A stretch of 32,998 nucleotides of DNA, taken from NCBI GenBank assembly GCA_903935585.1, contig CAIZSE010000143.1, positions 1 to 32,998 of the forward strand. The letters are read 5' to 3'. The DNA is from an uncultured Burkholderiales bacterium. GTDB taxonomy: Bacteria > Pseudomonadota > Gammaproteobacteria > Burkholderiales > Burkholderiaceae_C. The notes beneath the pieces were generated by a model, which was not told the origin of the DNA, did not search any database, and saw only the letters and a program-made list of their open reading frames with translations. Below are positions 7,391 through 15,486 of the stretch, piece after piece (position 1 is the stretch's first letter; each line of letters starts with the position of its first letter). Both the position numbers and the translations under genes were made by a program.

Positions 7391-8652
7391 AATCCCTCAA
7401 CATTGCAGACCCGCTGGCGTGGCTGGATGCTTTGGTCCGCGCTGAGTCGATACAGGTGCTGGCCGCATTTGCGGTCTGCGTGGCCATGGCTTGGCTCGCT
7501 GTTTGGCTGGTTCGCCAGGCATTTGCCACTCAAGAGCTGTCGGTTTTGCTGGGCAAGCGCTTGATCGATGGGGTTTTGTTTCCAGCCATTTTGTTGGGCC
7601 TGACTTTTGCGGCGCGCACGCTGTTGACCGGTGACCAGCCGGTGGCCTTGTTTGGCATTTTGTTGCCCGTTTGCATTTCCTTGGCCTTGATCCGATTCGG
7701 CGTCAAGGTGTTGCAGGTGGCATTTGGCGCGGCCCCGTTTGTGCGTGTGCTGGAGCGCACCATTTCATGGATCGCCTGGTTGGCCGTGGTGTTGTGGGTC
7801 ACGGGCATCTTGCCCCTGGTGCTGGACGAGCTGGACCAGATTCGCTGGAAGATTGGGGGCAGCATGTTGTCGGTGCGCACCCTGATTGAAGGGGGGCTGA
7901 CGGCTGGCGTCGTCTTGATCATCACGCTGTGGGTTTCTTCGGCACTCGAGTCGCGCTTGCTCAGGTCGGCCACGGTCAGTGACTTGTCGCTGCGCAAAGT
8001 CATCAGCAACACGGTGCGGGCCTTGCTGATGTTTGTGGGCTTGCTGCTGGCGCTGTCTTCTGCCGGTATTGACCTGACCGCCTTGTCGGTGCTGGGCGGC
8101 GCGGTGGGCGTGGGCATCGGTTTTGGCTTGCAAAAGCTGGCGGCCAACTACGTCAGCGGCTTTGTGATTCTGGCCGAACGCAGCATGCGGATTGGGGACA
8201 TGGTGCTGGTCGACGGCTTTGAGGGTCGTATCACCGACATCAAGGCGCGCTACACCGTGATCCGGGCCTTCAATGGCCGCGAATCCATCGTGCCCAATGA
8301 AATCTTGATCATCAACCGGGTGGAAAACCTCACCCTGATGGACCCCAAGCTGGCCCAGACCACCGTGGTGTCGGTGGCCTATGACAGCGATGTGGAACTT
8401 GTGCAGCGTTTGCTCATCGAAGCCTGTGAAAGCGAGGATCGGGTTCTGAAAGACCCCGCCCCGAATGCTTTTTTGAGCCAGTTTGGTGCCGATGGCCTGG
8501 AGTTCACAGTGAGTTACTGGATCGCTGACCCGGAAAACGGGCAGCTGGCTTTGCGCTCGGCCATCAACATCCTGATTTTGGCCGCGCTGCGCAAGCACAA
8601 GATCGAGATCCCTTACCCGCAGCGGGTGATGCACATGGTCAATCCATCATAG
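7378..8652 (+). CDS. mechanosensitive ion channel, MscS family
   Basis: This is a 424-residue inner-membrane channel that opens under membrane tension to release solutes during osmotic downshock. The N-terminal 230 residues form about five membrane segments. The pore helix and following segment (about 233-262, GGAVGVGIGFGLQKLAANYVS) and the beta domain (RIGDMVLVDGFEGRITDI, about 271-288) are typical of MscS, closer to MscK/KefA-type relatives than to the 286-residue E. coli MscS. Translation may start at the ATG at 7378 (AAGG upstream) or at 7387, where ATGA overlaps the preceding stop codon, so coupling to the crotonase-like gene is likely. It ends convergently, overlapping dctM by 14 bases. 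Confidence 0.9.
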   Translation: MANMKSLNIADPLAWLDALVRAESIQVLAAFAVCVAMAWLAVWLVRQAFATQELSVLLGKRLIDGVLFPAILLGLTFAARTLLTGDQPVALFGILLPVCISLALIRFGVKVLQVAFGAAPFVRVLERTISWIAWLAVVLWVTGILPLVLDELDQIRWKIGGSMLSVRTLIEGGLTAGVVLIITLWVSSALESRLLRSATVSDLSLRKVISNTVRALLMFVGLLLALSSAGIDLTALSVLGGAVGVGIGFGLQKLAANYVSGFVILAERSMRIGDMVLVDGFEGRITDIKARYTVIRAFNGRESIVPNEILIINRVENLTLMDPKLAQTTVVSVAYDSDVELVQRLLIEACESEDRVLKDPAPNAFLSQFGADGLEFTVSYWIADPENGQLALRSAINILILAALRKHKIEIPYPQRVMHMVNPS

Positions 8653-9931
8653 AAGGCAACCACAGACTGATGGCCGGAAAGGCCAGCAAGATGCCCAAGG
8701 TGATGACCAGCACCAGCACCAGGGGCCAGACGCCACGGAAGATGGCACCCAGGCCGACGTGGGGCAGCAAAGTGTTGAGCACAAAAAGGTTCATGCCCAC
8801 GGGCGGCGATATGAGGCCGATCTGAATCACCATCACGATCAGCACGCCGAACCATACGGGGTCAAAACCCAGTTGAACCACAATGGGAAAGAACAGCGGA
8901 ATGGTCAGCAACACCATGGTCAGCTCTTCCATCACGGTGCCCAACAAAACATAGATGAGCATCATGGCGGCCACGATCATGATGGGCGACAGGCCCAGGC
9001 CGGTGATCCAGTCCTTGAGCTCAAACGGTAGGCTGGTGTAGTTGACGAAGTTGGCAAAAATCGTCGCTGCGATCAGAAGTGTGAACAGCATGGCTGTTGT
9101 TCGCGCCGATTCAACCAAGACCTGCATCAGTATTTTCAAGGACAGGGCTTTGCGCGCCAGTGCAAACAAAAAAGCGCCCATGGCTCCCATGCCCGCGCCT
9201 TCGGTGGCAGTGAAAAAGCCGCCATAAATCCCGCCCAGTACCAACACCACCAAGAGCAGTACGCCCCAGATGCCGCGTACGGCTTTGAGTCGTTCACTCC
9301 AGCTGAATTTCTCGCCAGCGGGCGCATGTTCCGGGTCGTGCCAAGTCATCAACACCACCGCCAGCATCATCAGGCAGGCCGTCAAAATGCCTGGTAAAAC
9401 ACCGGCAGCAAACAGTTTGCCAATGTGAGTTTCGGTGATGATCCCGTAGATCACCAAAATCGTAGAGGGCGGAATCATGATGCCCAGTGTGCCGCCAGCA
9501 GCAATCACGCCGGTTGACATGGCGTCGCTGTAGCCCATTTTTTTCATGGATGGGTAAGCCACTTTACTCATGGTTGCGGCCGTCGCGATGGACGAACCAC
9601 AAATGGCACCGAAGCCTGCACAGGCCGCGATAGTGGCGTGAGCCAGGCCGCCCTTGCGGTGACCGATAAAGGTGTAGGCGGCATGAAAAAGCTCGTGCGC
9701 CAAGCCCGCTCGCGCGACAAAATTACCCATCAAAATGAACAATGGGATCACCGACAAGGTGTAGGCAAAACCCGTTTCGTGAACGACCTGGGCGGTGCTG
9801 GCCAAAGCCGGCAGCCAGCCACGCGTCAAGCCAATGCCCATGATGCCGACCAGGCCCATGGAAAACGCCAACGGCATGCGCAGCAGGGCCAGCACGAAGA
9901 TGGCCAAAAACCCAAGCAGTGCTTCGGTCAT
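8639..9931 (-). CDS. dctM: TRAP transporter large permease subunit DctM
   Basis: This 430-residue protein has about twelve membrane segments and the TRAP large-subunit signatures: a MP.A...G..G start, IPLFILMG near residue 62, GTLGIMIPPS near 158 and SPPVGMNLF near 384. It couples sodium import to uptake of the substrate delivered by DctP, in complex with DctQ. Its start codon overlaps the dctQ stop codon (ATGA, 9928-9931), so translation is coupled. The substrate cannot be deduced, and C4-dicarboxylates or other organic acids are usual. Confidence 0.93.
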   Translation of the reverse strand: MTEALLGFLAIFVLALLRMPLAFSMGLVGIMGIGLTRGWLPALASTAQVVHETGFAYTLSVIPLFILMGNFVARAGLAHELFHAAYTFIGHRKGGLAHATIAACAGFGAICGSSIATAATMSKVAYPSMKKMGYSDAMSTGVIAAGGTLGIMIPPSTILVIYGIITETHIGKLFAAGVLPGILTACLMMLAVVLMTWHDPEHAPAGEKFSWSERLKAVRGIWGVLLLVVLVLGGIYGGFFTATEGAGMGAMGAFLFALARKALSLKILMQVLVESARTTAMLFTLLIAATIFANFVNYTSLPFELKDWITGLGLSPIMIVAAMMLIYVLLGTVMEELTMVLLTIPLFFPIVVQLGFDPVWFGVLIVMVIQIGLISPPVGMNLFVLNTLLPHVGLGAIFRGVWPLVLVLVITLGILLAFPAISLWLPSMMD

Positions 9932-10422
9932 AAAGTGCCTCCTTCGGAGGATTCATCTTCAGTGGGCCAGAAAGCCTTGGCCAGGTGCACGAGACCTGTC
10001 AGGCCGCAAAGCACGCCCATGCCTTGAATGAATGGGGCTTTGGTAATTTTGAGTTGCGCGGTGGTTTCTCCGGCGGCGGCAAAGTCAGCGCCTGTGGACC
10101 ACATCAAATAAGCCAAAGCGAGCATCAATGCAGCACAGGCCAATTGAATCAGTCCTTGTTGGATTTTTTGCACCTGGCGGGGCAACAACACGTCCAAAGA
10201 GTCGAACACCACATGTTCCCCTTTGAGCGAGACCAAAGGCAAAGCGCCAAAGATGACGACCACCATGAGCAATTCGGTGACTTCCAATGAACCGGGGATC
10301 GATTGTGACCAGATTTTTCGGCCACTGACATCCAGAAAAGTCAGCACCATGATGGCAAACAAGGCCAGGGCAGAGAGCATTCCGCAAATGATTTCAAATT
10401 TTTTTTTCAACTTGCCGTCCAT
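9928..10422 (-). CDS. dctQ: TRAP transporter small permease subunit DctQ
   Basis: This is a 164-residue membrane protein with four hydrophobic segments and the DctQ pattern FLDVSGR after the first helix and TELLMV..IF in the second. It partners DctM. I place the start at the ATG at 10422. An upstream in-frame ATG at 10470 would put the dctP terminator hairpin inside the gene and add 16 residues not expected of the family. The chosen ATG immediately follows the terminator T-run and has no Shine-Dalgarno sequence, so initiation is probably weak. That fits a permease needed in much smaller amounts than the binding protein. Confidence 0.85.
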   Translation of the reverse strand: MDGKLKKKFEIICGMLSALALFAIMVLTFLDVSGRKIWSQSIPGSLEVTELLMVVVIFGALPLVSLKGEHVVFDSLDVLLPRQVQKIQQGLIQLACAALMLALAYLMWSTGADFAAAGETTAQLKITKAPFIQGMGVLCGLTGLVHLAKAFWPTEDESSEGGTL

Positions 10423-10456
10423 AAAAAAACGGTATTTGCTGGGTGGGCAAATACCG
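10423..10456 (-). terminator. intrinsic terminator between dctP and dctQ
   Basis: On the minus strand a perfect 10-bp stem (CGGTATTTGC / GCAAATACCG, 10456-10447 and 10439-10430) with a 7-base loop is followed by seven Ts (10429-10423). It lies 45 bases beyond the dctP stop codon and directly before the dctQ ATG. It should stop most transcripts after dctP and let a minority read through into dctQM. Confidence 0.85.
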
Positions 10457-10501
10457 CTGGGGTTCCCCATTCACCAGGCGATTGACCTGGGGAATGCGCG
10501 A

Positions 10502-11524
10502 TTACTTTTGCTTTTGCAATTTGGCAATTTCAGCACGGAATTCAGACAAGGTGCCAGAGGGGTCTTTCAAACCTTTGGCTTTGGCACCTTGAGCCCAATC
10601 CCGCTCCAGTTTGCTGACACGAACGGTAACACCGCTGACGAAGCTGTTGTCGGCTTTGATGACCTTTACGCCATTTTTCTGCATGTTGGTCAAAGCCAGG
10701 TCATCCACACGGTCCCAGGATTTACCAAAACGCCTGGCAACAGCTTCACCCGAAAGTTCGTCCACAATTTTTTTGTCTTCGGCCGAGAGGCTGTTGTATT
10801 TGGCCGGGTTCATCATGAAGACGAAACTGGTGTTGTACAGACCGCCAGGAAACTGGGTGGCGTGTTTGATGATCTTGTCGATCTTGAAAGAGTCTGTGGA
10901 TTCGGCAGGGAACAGCGTGCCATCCATCACGCCGCTGGACAGCAATTCGTAAGATTCTGGCGCGGGTTTCAGAGTGACGTTCATGTCAAGAGTTTTGGAG
11001 ATCTCATTGACCATACCGCCGCCGACCCGGAACTTCAGGCCCGAGAGGTCTTCCACGCGGGTGATCGGTTTTTTGGTATTGAACACAATGCCTGGGCCGT
11101 GGGTGAAATATCCCAGAACCTTGACGCCTTGGTGCTCGGCAGCGAACTCGGGGTATTTGCTGGCAATGCGGTTGAATGCCACCGACAAGGGTTCCGCCCG
11201 GTCACCCAGAAAAGGAAACTCGGCGATTTGCGAGAGAACAAATCGTCCTGGCGTATAGCCGTGGACGGTGAACGACACGTCAACCAATCCATTTTTCACG
11301 GCATCGAAAGTGCCTGGAGCAGGAGTGACAGCCCGGGGCAGGATGTTGCAACGAACACGGTTAGATGTTTTGGCTGCCAAGTCATCGCACCATTCTTTTT
11401 GAGACATCGACAGGCCGTGCGTGGGTGGTACCCAGCTTGACACGGTCAAGACTGTTTGTGCTTGAGCAAGTCCCGTGAAGCTTGCTAGTGCCATAGCGGC
11501 TGCGTAAACCAAAGAATTTCTCAT
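10502..11524 (-). CDS. dctP: TRAP transporter substrate-binding protein DctP
   Basis: This 340-residue periplasmic binding protein has a signal peptide of 22 residues (cut after AQA). The family motif around DLSGLKFRVGGG, about residues 160-171, contains the conserved arginine that usually binds the substrate carboxylate. It captures an organic acid and hands it to DctQM. GGAG lies seven bases before the ATG. It is the first gene of the operon and is divergent from etfB. The position next to electron-transfer flavoprotein and acyl-CoA dehydrogenase genes suggests, but does not prove, a carboxylate that is degraded through an acyl-CoA. Confidence 0.92.
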   Translation of the reverse strand: MRNSLVYAAAMALASFTGLAQAQTVLTVSSWVPPTHGLSMSQKEWCDDLAAKTSNRVRCNILPRAVTPAPGTFDAVKNGLVDVSFTVHGYTPGRFVLSQIAEFPFLGDRAEPLSVAFNRIASKYPEFAAEHQGVKVLGYFTHGPGIVFNTKKPITRVEDLSGLKFRVGGGMVNEISKTLDMNVTLKPAPESYELLSSGVMDGTLFPAESTDSFKIDKIIKHATQFPGGLYNTSFVFMMNPAKYNSLSAEDKKIVDELSGEAVARRFGKSWDRVDDLALTNMQKNGVKVIKADNSFVSGVTVRVSKLERDWAQGAKAKGLKDPSGTLSEFRAEIAKLQKQK

Positions 11525-11608
11525 CAGATTGCTCCAGTTATTTGTTACAAAACATAATCGTAATGCGGATTTTTCGACGCCGAATTCAATGGTAACCCTT
11601 ATTTACCT

Positions 11609-11622
11609 ACCGATTGGTCGGT
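11609..11622. promoter_or_regulatory. TetR-type operator-like palindrome upstream of dctP
   Basis: ACCGATTGGTCGGT differs by two central bases from the perfect palindrome ACCGACCGGTCGGT, a shape common for TetR-family operators. It lies about 20 bases downstream of the candidate dctP -10 box, where bound repressor would block transcription. TetR regulators of this type often control fatty-acid or acyl-CoA catabolism in betaproteobacteria. No such regulator gene is in the window. Confidence 0.5.
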
Positions 11623-11641
11623 GAATTCCCGGGGGTAGGAT

Positions 11642-11670
11642 GTTGTAAATCTAAAAAAGTACGTTGTAAA
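11642..11670 (-). promoter_or_regulatory. candidate sigma-70 promoter for dctP, with direct repeats
   Basis: On the minus strand TTTACA (11670-11665) and TACAAC (11647-11642) are separated by 17 bases, reading towards dctP. The same stretch is a direct repeat of GTTGTAAA at 11642 and 11664, spaced 22 bases or two helical turns. A plus-strand TTGTAA-18-TAAAAT pair overlaps it and could serve etfB. This is pattern-based and unverified. Confidence 0.35.
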
Positions 11671-11731
11671 ATACGAACGACCGTGCTTTTTTGGCGCGTT
11701 TGTATCTTTTTAAAAGTCTTTTGATGCACAA

Positions 11732-11752
11732 TTGACGTTTACGTAACGTCAA
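11732..11752. promoter_or_regulatory. 21-base inverted repeat upstream of etfB
   Basis: Arms TTGACGTT and AACGTCAA are perfectly inverted around a 5-base centre (TACGT). Outside them CACAATT and AATTGTG extend the symmetry with a small offset. The site is 54 bases before the etfB start codon and begins with a -35-like TTGACG. ACGT-containing repeats of this kind resemble targets of the MerR-family regulator LiuR, which controls branched-chain amino acid and acyl-CoA catabolism and often electron-transfer flavoprotein genes. That assignment is inference. Confidence 0.55.
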
Positions 11753-11806
11753 CGAAATTGTGGCGTTTCAAGGCACTTGGGTTTTGATATCAATGGAGAT
11801 GTTTTC

Positions 11807-12562
11807 ATGAAAATTCTCGTTCCCGTCAAGCGGGTGGTGGACTACAACGTCAAGGTGCGCGTCAAGTCCGATGGTTCGGGCGTAGACATCGCCAACGTCA
11901 AGATGAGCATGAACCCGTTTGACGAAATTGCCGTAGAAGAAGCTGTTCGCCTGCGCGAAAAGGGCCTGGCCACCGAAGTCATCGCTGTGTCTTGTGGCGT
12001 GGCCCAGTGCCAGGAAACCCTGCGCACGGCCATGGCCATTGGTGCGGATCGCGGCATCCTGGTTGAAACCCCCGCTGACCTGGACTTGCAGCCCTTGGCG
12101 GTGGCCAAGTTGCTCAAAGCATTGGTGGACAAGGAGCAGCCCGGCCTGATCATCTTGGGCAAGCAAGCCATTGACGACGATTGCAACCAGACGGGCCAGA
12201 TGCTGGCGGCGCTGGCTGATCTGCCGCAAGCCACCTTTGCCAGCAAGGTCGAGATCGTGGACGGCAAAGCGCAGGTGACCCGTGAGATCGATGGTGGCCT
12301 GGAAGTGCTGTCCATCAGCCTGCCTGCAGTGGTCACCACCGATTTGCGTCTGAACGAGCCGCGTTATGTGACGCTGCCCAACATCATGAAGGCCAAGAAA
12401 AAGCAGATCGACAACTACAAACCCGAAGACCTCGGCGTGGACGTGTCGCCCCGTATCAAGACCCTCAAAGTGGTGGAGCCTGCCAAGCGCAGCGCCGGCA
12501 TCAAGGTGCCCGATGTGGCCACCCTGGTCGATAAATTGAAAAATGTTGCAAAGGTAATCTGA
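11807..12562 (+). CDS. etfB: electron transfer flavoprotein beta subunit
   Basis: This 251-residue protein has the usual length and the ETF beta sequence throughout: [17 protein letters not shown] at the start, [17 protein letters not shown] near residue 40, and the nucleotide-binding LLGKQ-type segment [19 protein letters not shown] near 120. With EtfA it forms the soluble FAD/AMP heterodimer that takes electrons from acyl-CoA dehydrogenases and passes them to ETF-quinone oxidoreductase. The ATG at 11807 has GGAGA about eight bases upstream. It is the first gene of a forward run with etfA two bases downstream and an acyl-CoA dehydrogenase after that. Confidence 0.96.
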   Translation: MKILVPVKRVVDYNVKVRVKSDGSGVDIANVKMSMNPFDEIAVEEAVRLREKGLATEVIAVSCGVAQCQETLRTAMAIGADRGILVETPADLDLQPLAVAKLLKALVDKEQPGLIILGKQAIDDDCNQTGQMLAALADLPQATFASKVEIVDGKAQVTREIDGGLEVLSISLPAVVTTDLRLNEPRYVTLPNIMKAKKKQIDNYKPEDLGVDVSPRIKTLKVVEPAKRSAGIKVPDVATLVDKLKNVAKVI

Positions 12563-12564
12563 CC

Positions 12565-13497
12565 ATGACCGCACTCGTTATTGCAGAACACGACAACGCT
12601 TCGATCAAGGGCGCCACCTTGAACACTGTGACGGCCGCTGCAGCTTGCGGGGGTGATGTGCATGTGCTGGTGGCTGGCCACAATGCCGCAGCTGCCGCCG
12701 CAGCCGCTTCCACCATCGTGGGCGTGTCCAAGGTGATCCACGCTGACAGCGAAAGCCTCGCCCACGGCCTGGCCGAAAACGTCGCCGCACAAGTGCTGGC
12801 CATTGCTGGCAACTACAGCCACATCCTGTTTCCTGCCACCGCTGCGGGCAAAAACGTGGCGCCCCGCGTGGCTGCCAAGCTCGACGTAGGCCAGATCAGC
12901 GACGTGACCCAGGTCATCTCGGTCGACACCTTCGAGCGTCCTATTTACGCAGGCAATGCGATGGCCACCGTGCAAAGCACCGACGCGACCAAAGTGATCA
13001 CCGTGCGCACCACCGGTTTTGACCCTGCTGCCGCAAGCGGTGGCCATGCCACCGTTGAAGCTGTAGCGGCCCTGGCTGACAGTGGCAAGAGCGCGTTCAC
13101 ACGCAGTGAGATCGCCAAGAACGACCGCCCTGAACTGACCGCAGCCAAGATCATCGTGTCTGGCGGCCGGGCTTTGGGCAGTTCAGAAAAATTCAATGAA
13201 ATCATGACACCGCTGGCCGACAAGCTGGGCGCTGCCATTGGTGCCAGCCGCGCAGCGGTCGATGCCGGATACGCCGCCAACGACCTGCAAGTGGGTCAGA
13301 CCGGCAAGATTGTTGCGCCACAACTGTATGTGGCTTGTGGCATCTCGGGTGCGATCCAGCACCTGGCGGGCATGAAGGATTCCAAGGTGATCGTGGCGAT
13401 CAACAAAGACCCTGAGGCCCCGATCTTCAGCGTGGCCGACTTCGGCCTTGAAGCCGACCTGTTTGCTGCTGTGCCTGAGTTGACTCAGTCGCTCTGA
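12565..13497 (+). CDS. etfA: electron transfer flavoprotein alpha subunit
   Basis: This is a 310-residue ETF alpha subunit. The C-terminal FAD-binding domain is clear: SGGRALGS near 195, [27 protein letters not shown] near 250-275, and [11 protein letters not shown] near 285. It starts two bases after the etfB stop codon, so both subunits are made together. A short stem-loop and the acyl-CoA dehydrogenase gene follow, which fits a shared transcript. Confidence 0.96.
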   Translation: MTALVIAEHDNASIKGATLNTVTAAAACGGDVHVLVAGHNAAAAAAAASTIVGVSKVIHADSESLAHGLAENVAAQVLAIAGNYSHILFPATAAGKNVAPRVAAKLDVGQISDVTQVISVDTFERPIYAGNAMATVQSTDATKVITVRTTGFDPAAASGGHATVEAVAALADSGKSAFTRSEIAKNDRPELTAAKIIVSGGRALGSSEKFNEIMTPLADKLGAAIGASRAAVDAGYAANDLQVGQTGKIVAPQLYVACGISGAIQHLAGMKDSKVIVAINKDPEAPIFSVADFGLEADLFAAVPELTQSL

Positions 13498-13504
13498 GCT
13501 GCGC

Positions 13505-13522
13505 CTCAGGCCTCTGCCTGAG
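13505..13522 (+). other. stem-loop between etfA and the acyl-CoA dehydrogenase gene
   Basis: A perfect 7-bp stem, CTCAGGC/GCCTGAG, with loop CTCT lies just after the etfA stop codon. No T-run follows, so it is not a standard terminator. It may protect the upstream mRNA end or tune expression across the operon. Confidence 0.5.
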
Positions 13523-13562
13523 TGGCGGACTCAACCTTTCATACGACGCACGGAGATAAATC

Positions 13563-15353
13563 ATGAGCTACATCGCACCTTTGAAAGACATGCTTTTCAA
13601 CATCGAGCATCTGGCCCGCATTGATCAGATCGCGCAGATTCCCGGCTTTGAGGATGCCGGTCTGGAAACTGCGCAAGCCGTGCTTGAGGAGTGTGCCAAG
13701 CTCAACCAGGACGTGATCTCGCCCCTGAACTGGGAGGGTGACAAAAACCCTTCGTTCCACAACGGCAGCGGCGTGACCACCACGCCCGGCTTCAAGGAGG
13801 CCTATCAGCAATATGCGCAAGGCGGCTGGCAAGGTCTGCAGCATCCCACGGACTTTGGTGGACAGGGCTTGCCCAAAACCATTGGTGCGGCCTGCGGTGA
13901 AATGCTCAATTCGGCCAACATGGCTTTTGCGTTGTGCCCCTTGCTCACCGATGGCGCGATCGAAGCCCTGATCACGGCGGGCTCGGACGAACTCAAAGCC
14001 ATTTACCTGGAAAAATTGATCTCTGGCCAATGGACCGGCACCATGAACCTGACCGAGCCTCAAGCCGGCTCAGACCTGGCCGCCGTGAGAACCCGCGCTG
14101 AACCGCAGCCCGACGGCACTTTCAAAATTTTCGGCACCAAGATCTACATCACCTACGGTGAGCACGACATGGCCGAAAACATTGTGCACTTGGTGCTGGC
14201 CCGTGTGCAGGGCGCACCTGAAGGCGTGAAGGGCATCAGCCTGTTTGTGGTGCCCAAGTTCATGGTCAAGTCCGATGGTTCGCTGGGCGATCGCAACGAT
14301 GTGCACTGCGTGAGCATCGAACACAAGATGGGCATCAAGGCCAGCCCTACTGCCGTTTTGCAATTTGGTGACCACGGTGGTGGCGTTGGCTTTCTGGTGG
14401 GGCAGGAAAACCGTGGCCTGGAGTACATGTTCATCATGATGAACGCTGCCCGCTATGCGGTCGGTGTGCAGGGCATTGCGATTGCCCAGCGCTCTTACCA
14501 GCGTGCTGTGCAATATGCGCGCGACCGCGTGCAAAGCCGCCCGGTCGATGGCAGTTTGCCTGCCGCGGGCCCGATCATTCACCACCCCGATGTGCGCCGC
14601 ATGCTGATGACCATGCGCGCCTACACCGAAGGCTGCCGGGCCATGGCTTCGACGGCTGCTGCCGCCTACGATGCTTCGCACCACCATCCCGATGCAGAGG
14701 TGCGTCAACAAAACCTGGCCTTCTACGAATTCATGGTGCCACTGGTCAAGGGCTACAGCACCGAGATGAGCCTGGAGGTGACCAGTCTGGGCGTGCAGGT
14801 GCATGGCGGCATGGGTTTCATTGAAGAAACCGGCGCTGCCCAGTACTACCGCGACGCGAAGATCCTGACCATCTACGAAGGCACAACCGCCATCCAGGCC
14901 AATGACCTGGTAGGCCGCAAAACCACCCGTGACGGGGGTCAGACCGCCAAAGCCCTGGCAGGCCAGGTGGCGCAGACCGAGGCCGAGTTGATGGCATCGC
15001 CCAATGCAGATGCCCAAGCGGTGGCCAAACGCCTGAAAGCAGCCCGAGAAGCCTTCATCGATGTGGTCGAGTTCGTGGCCGGCAACACCAAAGCCCACCC
15101 CAACGACGTCTTTGCAGGCAGCGTGCCCTACCTGATGCTGGCGGGTAATCTGATGGCGGGCTGGCAGATGGGCCGGGCCTTGCTGGTGGCGCTCACCCCG
15201 GAGGCTCAAGCCCAGGACCCTGATTTCATGGCTGCCAAAGTGACCACGGCACGGTTTTACGCCGACCACATCCTTTCAAAAGCCCCGGGCATCCGCGACA
15301 GCATTGTCGAAGGTGCGGCCAGCGTCACAGCGATGGCGCTCGAGGCTTTCTGA
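13563..15353 (+). CDS. acyl-CoA dehydrogenase, long (~600 residue) DmdC/FadE-type subgroup
   Basis: This 596-residue FAD enzyme carries out alpha-beta dehydrogenation of an acyl-CoA and passes electrons to ETF. Order of parts: an N-terminal extension typical of this subgroup (about 1-40), the helical N domain, the beta domain with MNLTEPQAGSDL (161-172), the C-terminal helical domain with the catalytic base Glu439 in IYEGTTAIQANDL, and an extra C-terminal domain (about 470-596). This architecture is shared with enzymes named 3-methylmercaptopropionyl-CoA dehydrogenase (DmdC) but also with many of unknown chain-length preference, so the substrate is open. Its position after etfBA is the expected functional pairing. 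Confidence 0.92.
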   Translation: MSYIAPLKDMLFNIEHLARIDQIAQIPGFEDAGLETAQAVLEECAKLNQDVISPLNWEGDKNPSFHNGSGVTTTPGFKEAYQQYAQGGWQGLQHPTDFGGQGLPKTIGAACGEMLNSANMAFALCPLLTDGAIEALITAGSDELKAIYLEKLISGQWTGTMNLTEPQAGSDLAAVRTRAEPQPDGTFKIFGTKIYITYGEHDMAENIVHLVLARVQGAPEGVKGISLFVVPKFMVKSDGSLGDRNDVHCVSIEHKMGIKASPTAVLQFGDHGGGVGFLVGQENRGLEYMFIMMNAARYAVGVQGIAIAQRSYQRAVQYARDRVQSRPVDGSLPAAGPIIHHPDVRRMLMTMRAYTEGCRAMASTAAAAYDASHHHPDAEVRQQNLAFYEFMVPLVKGYSTEMSLEVTSLGVQVHGGMGFIEETGAAQYYRDAKILTIYEGTTAIQANDLVGRKTTRDGGQTAKALAGQVAQTEAELMASPNADAQAVAKRLKAAREAFIDVVEFVAGNTKAHPNDVFAGSVPYLMLAGNLMAGWQMGRALLVALTPEAQAQDPDFMAAKVTTARFYADHILSKAPGIRDSIVEGAASVTAMALEAF

Positions 15354-15370
15354 TCGGAGCTTGTTCAGAC

Positions 15371-15403
15371 CTGCGTGTCGGCATCTTTGAGGTCGACACG
15401 CAG
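15371..15403 (+). other. long stem-loop upstream of the nitronate monooxygenase gene
   Basis: A perfect 10-bp stem (CTGCGTGTCG / CGACACGCAG) encloses a 13-base loop, 17 bases beyond the acyl-CoA dehydrogenase stop codon. No T-run follows. It could be an mRNA-stabilising element or a rho-dependent end, and it separates the dehydrogenase from the next gene. Confidence 0.5.
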
Positions 15404-15486
15404 ACCAATCCAAGCTGGGTGTCCCCGTTCCGACAAGCATTGACACACCGGCTCCAGACAATCACCCATCTCTCTGAGGATTAAAC

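Noticed and set aside
13505..13522. Stem-loop after etfA as an intrinsic terminator
   Set aside because: No T-run follows, and the next gene is functionally linked, so cotranscription is more likely.
14070..15269. Long antisense frame opposite the acyl-CoA dehydrogenase gene, with similar ones at 23333-24850, 26350-27873 and 31354-32400
   Set aside because: Each mirrors a confidently identified gene and shows no family features or ribosome binding site.
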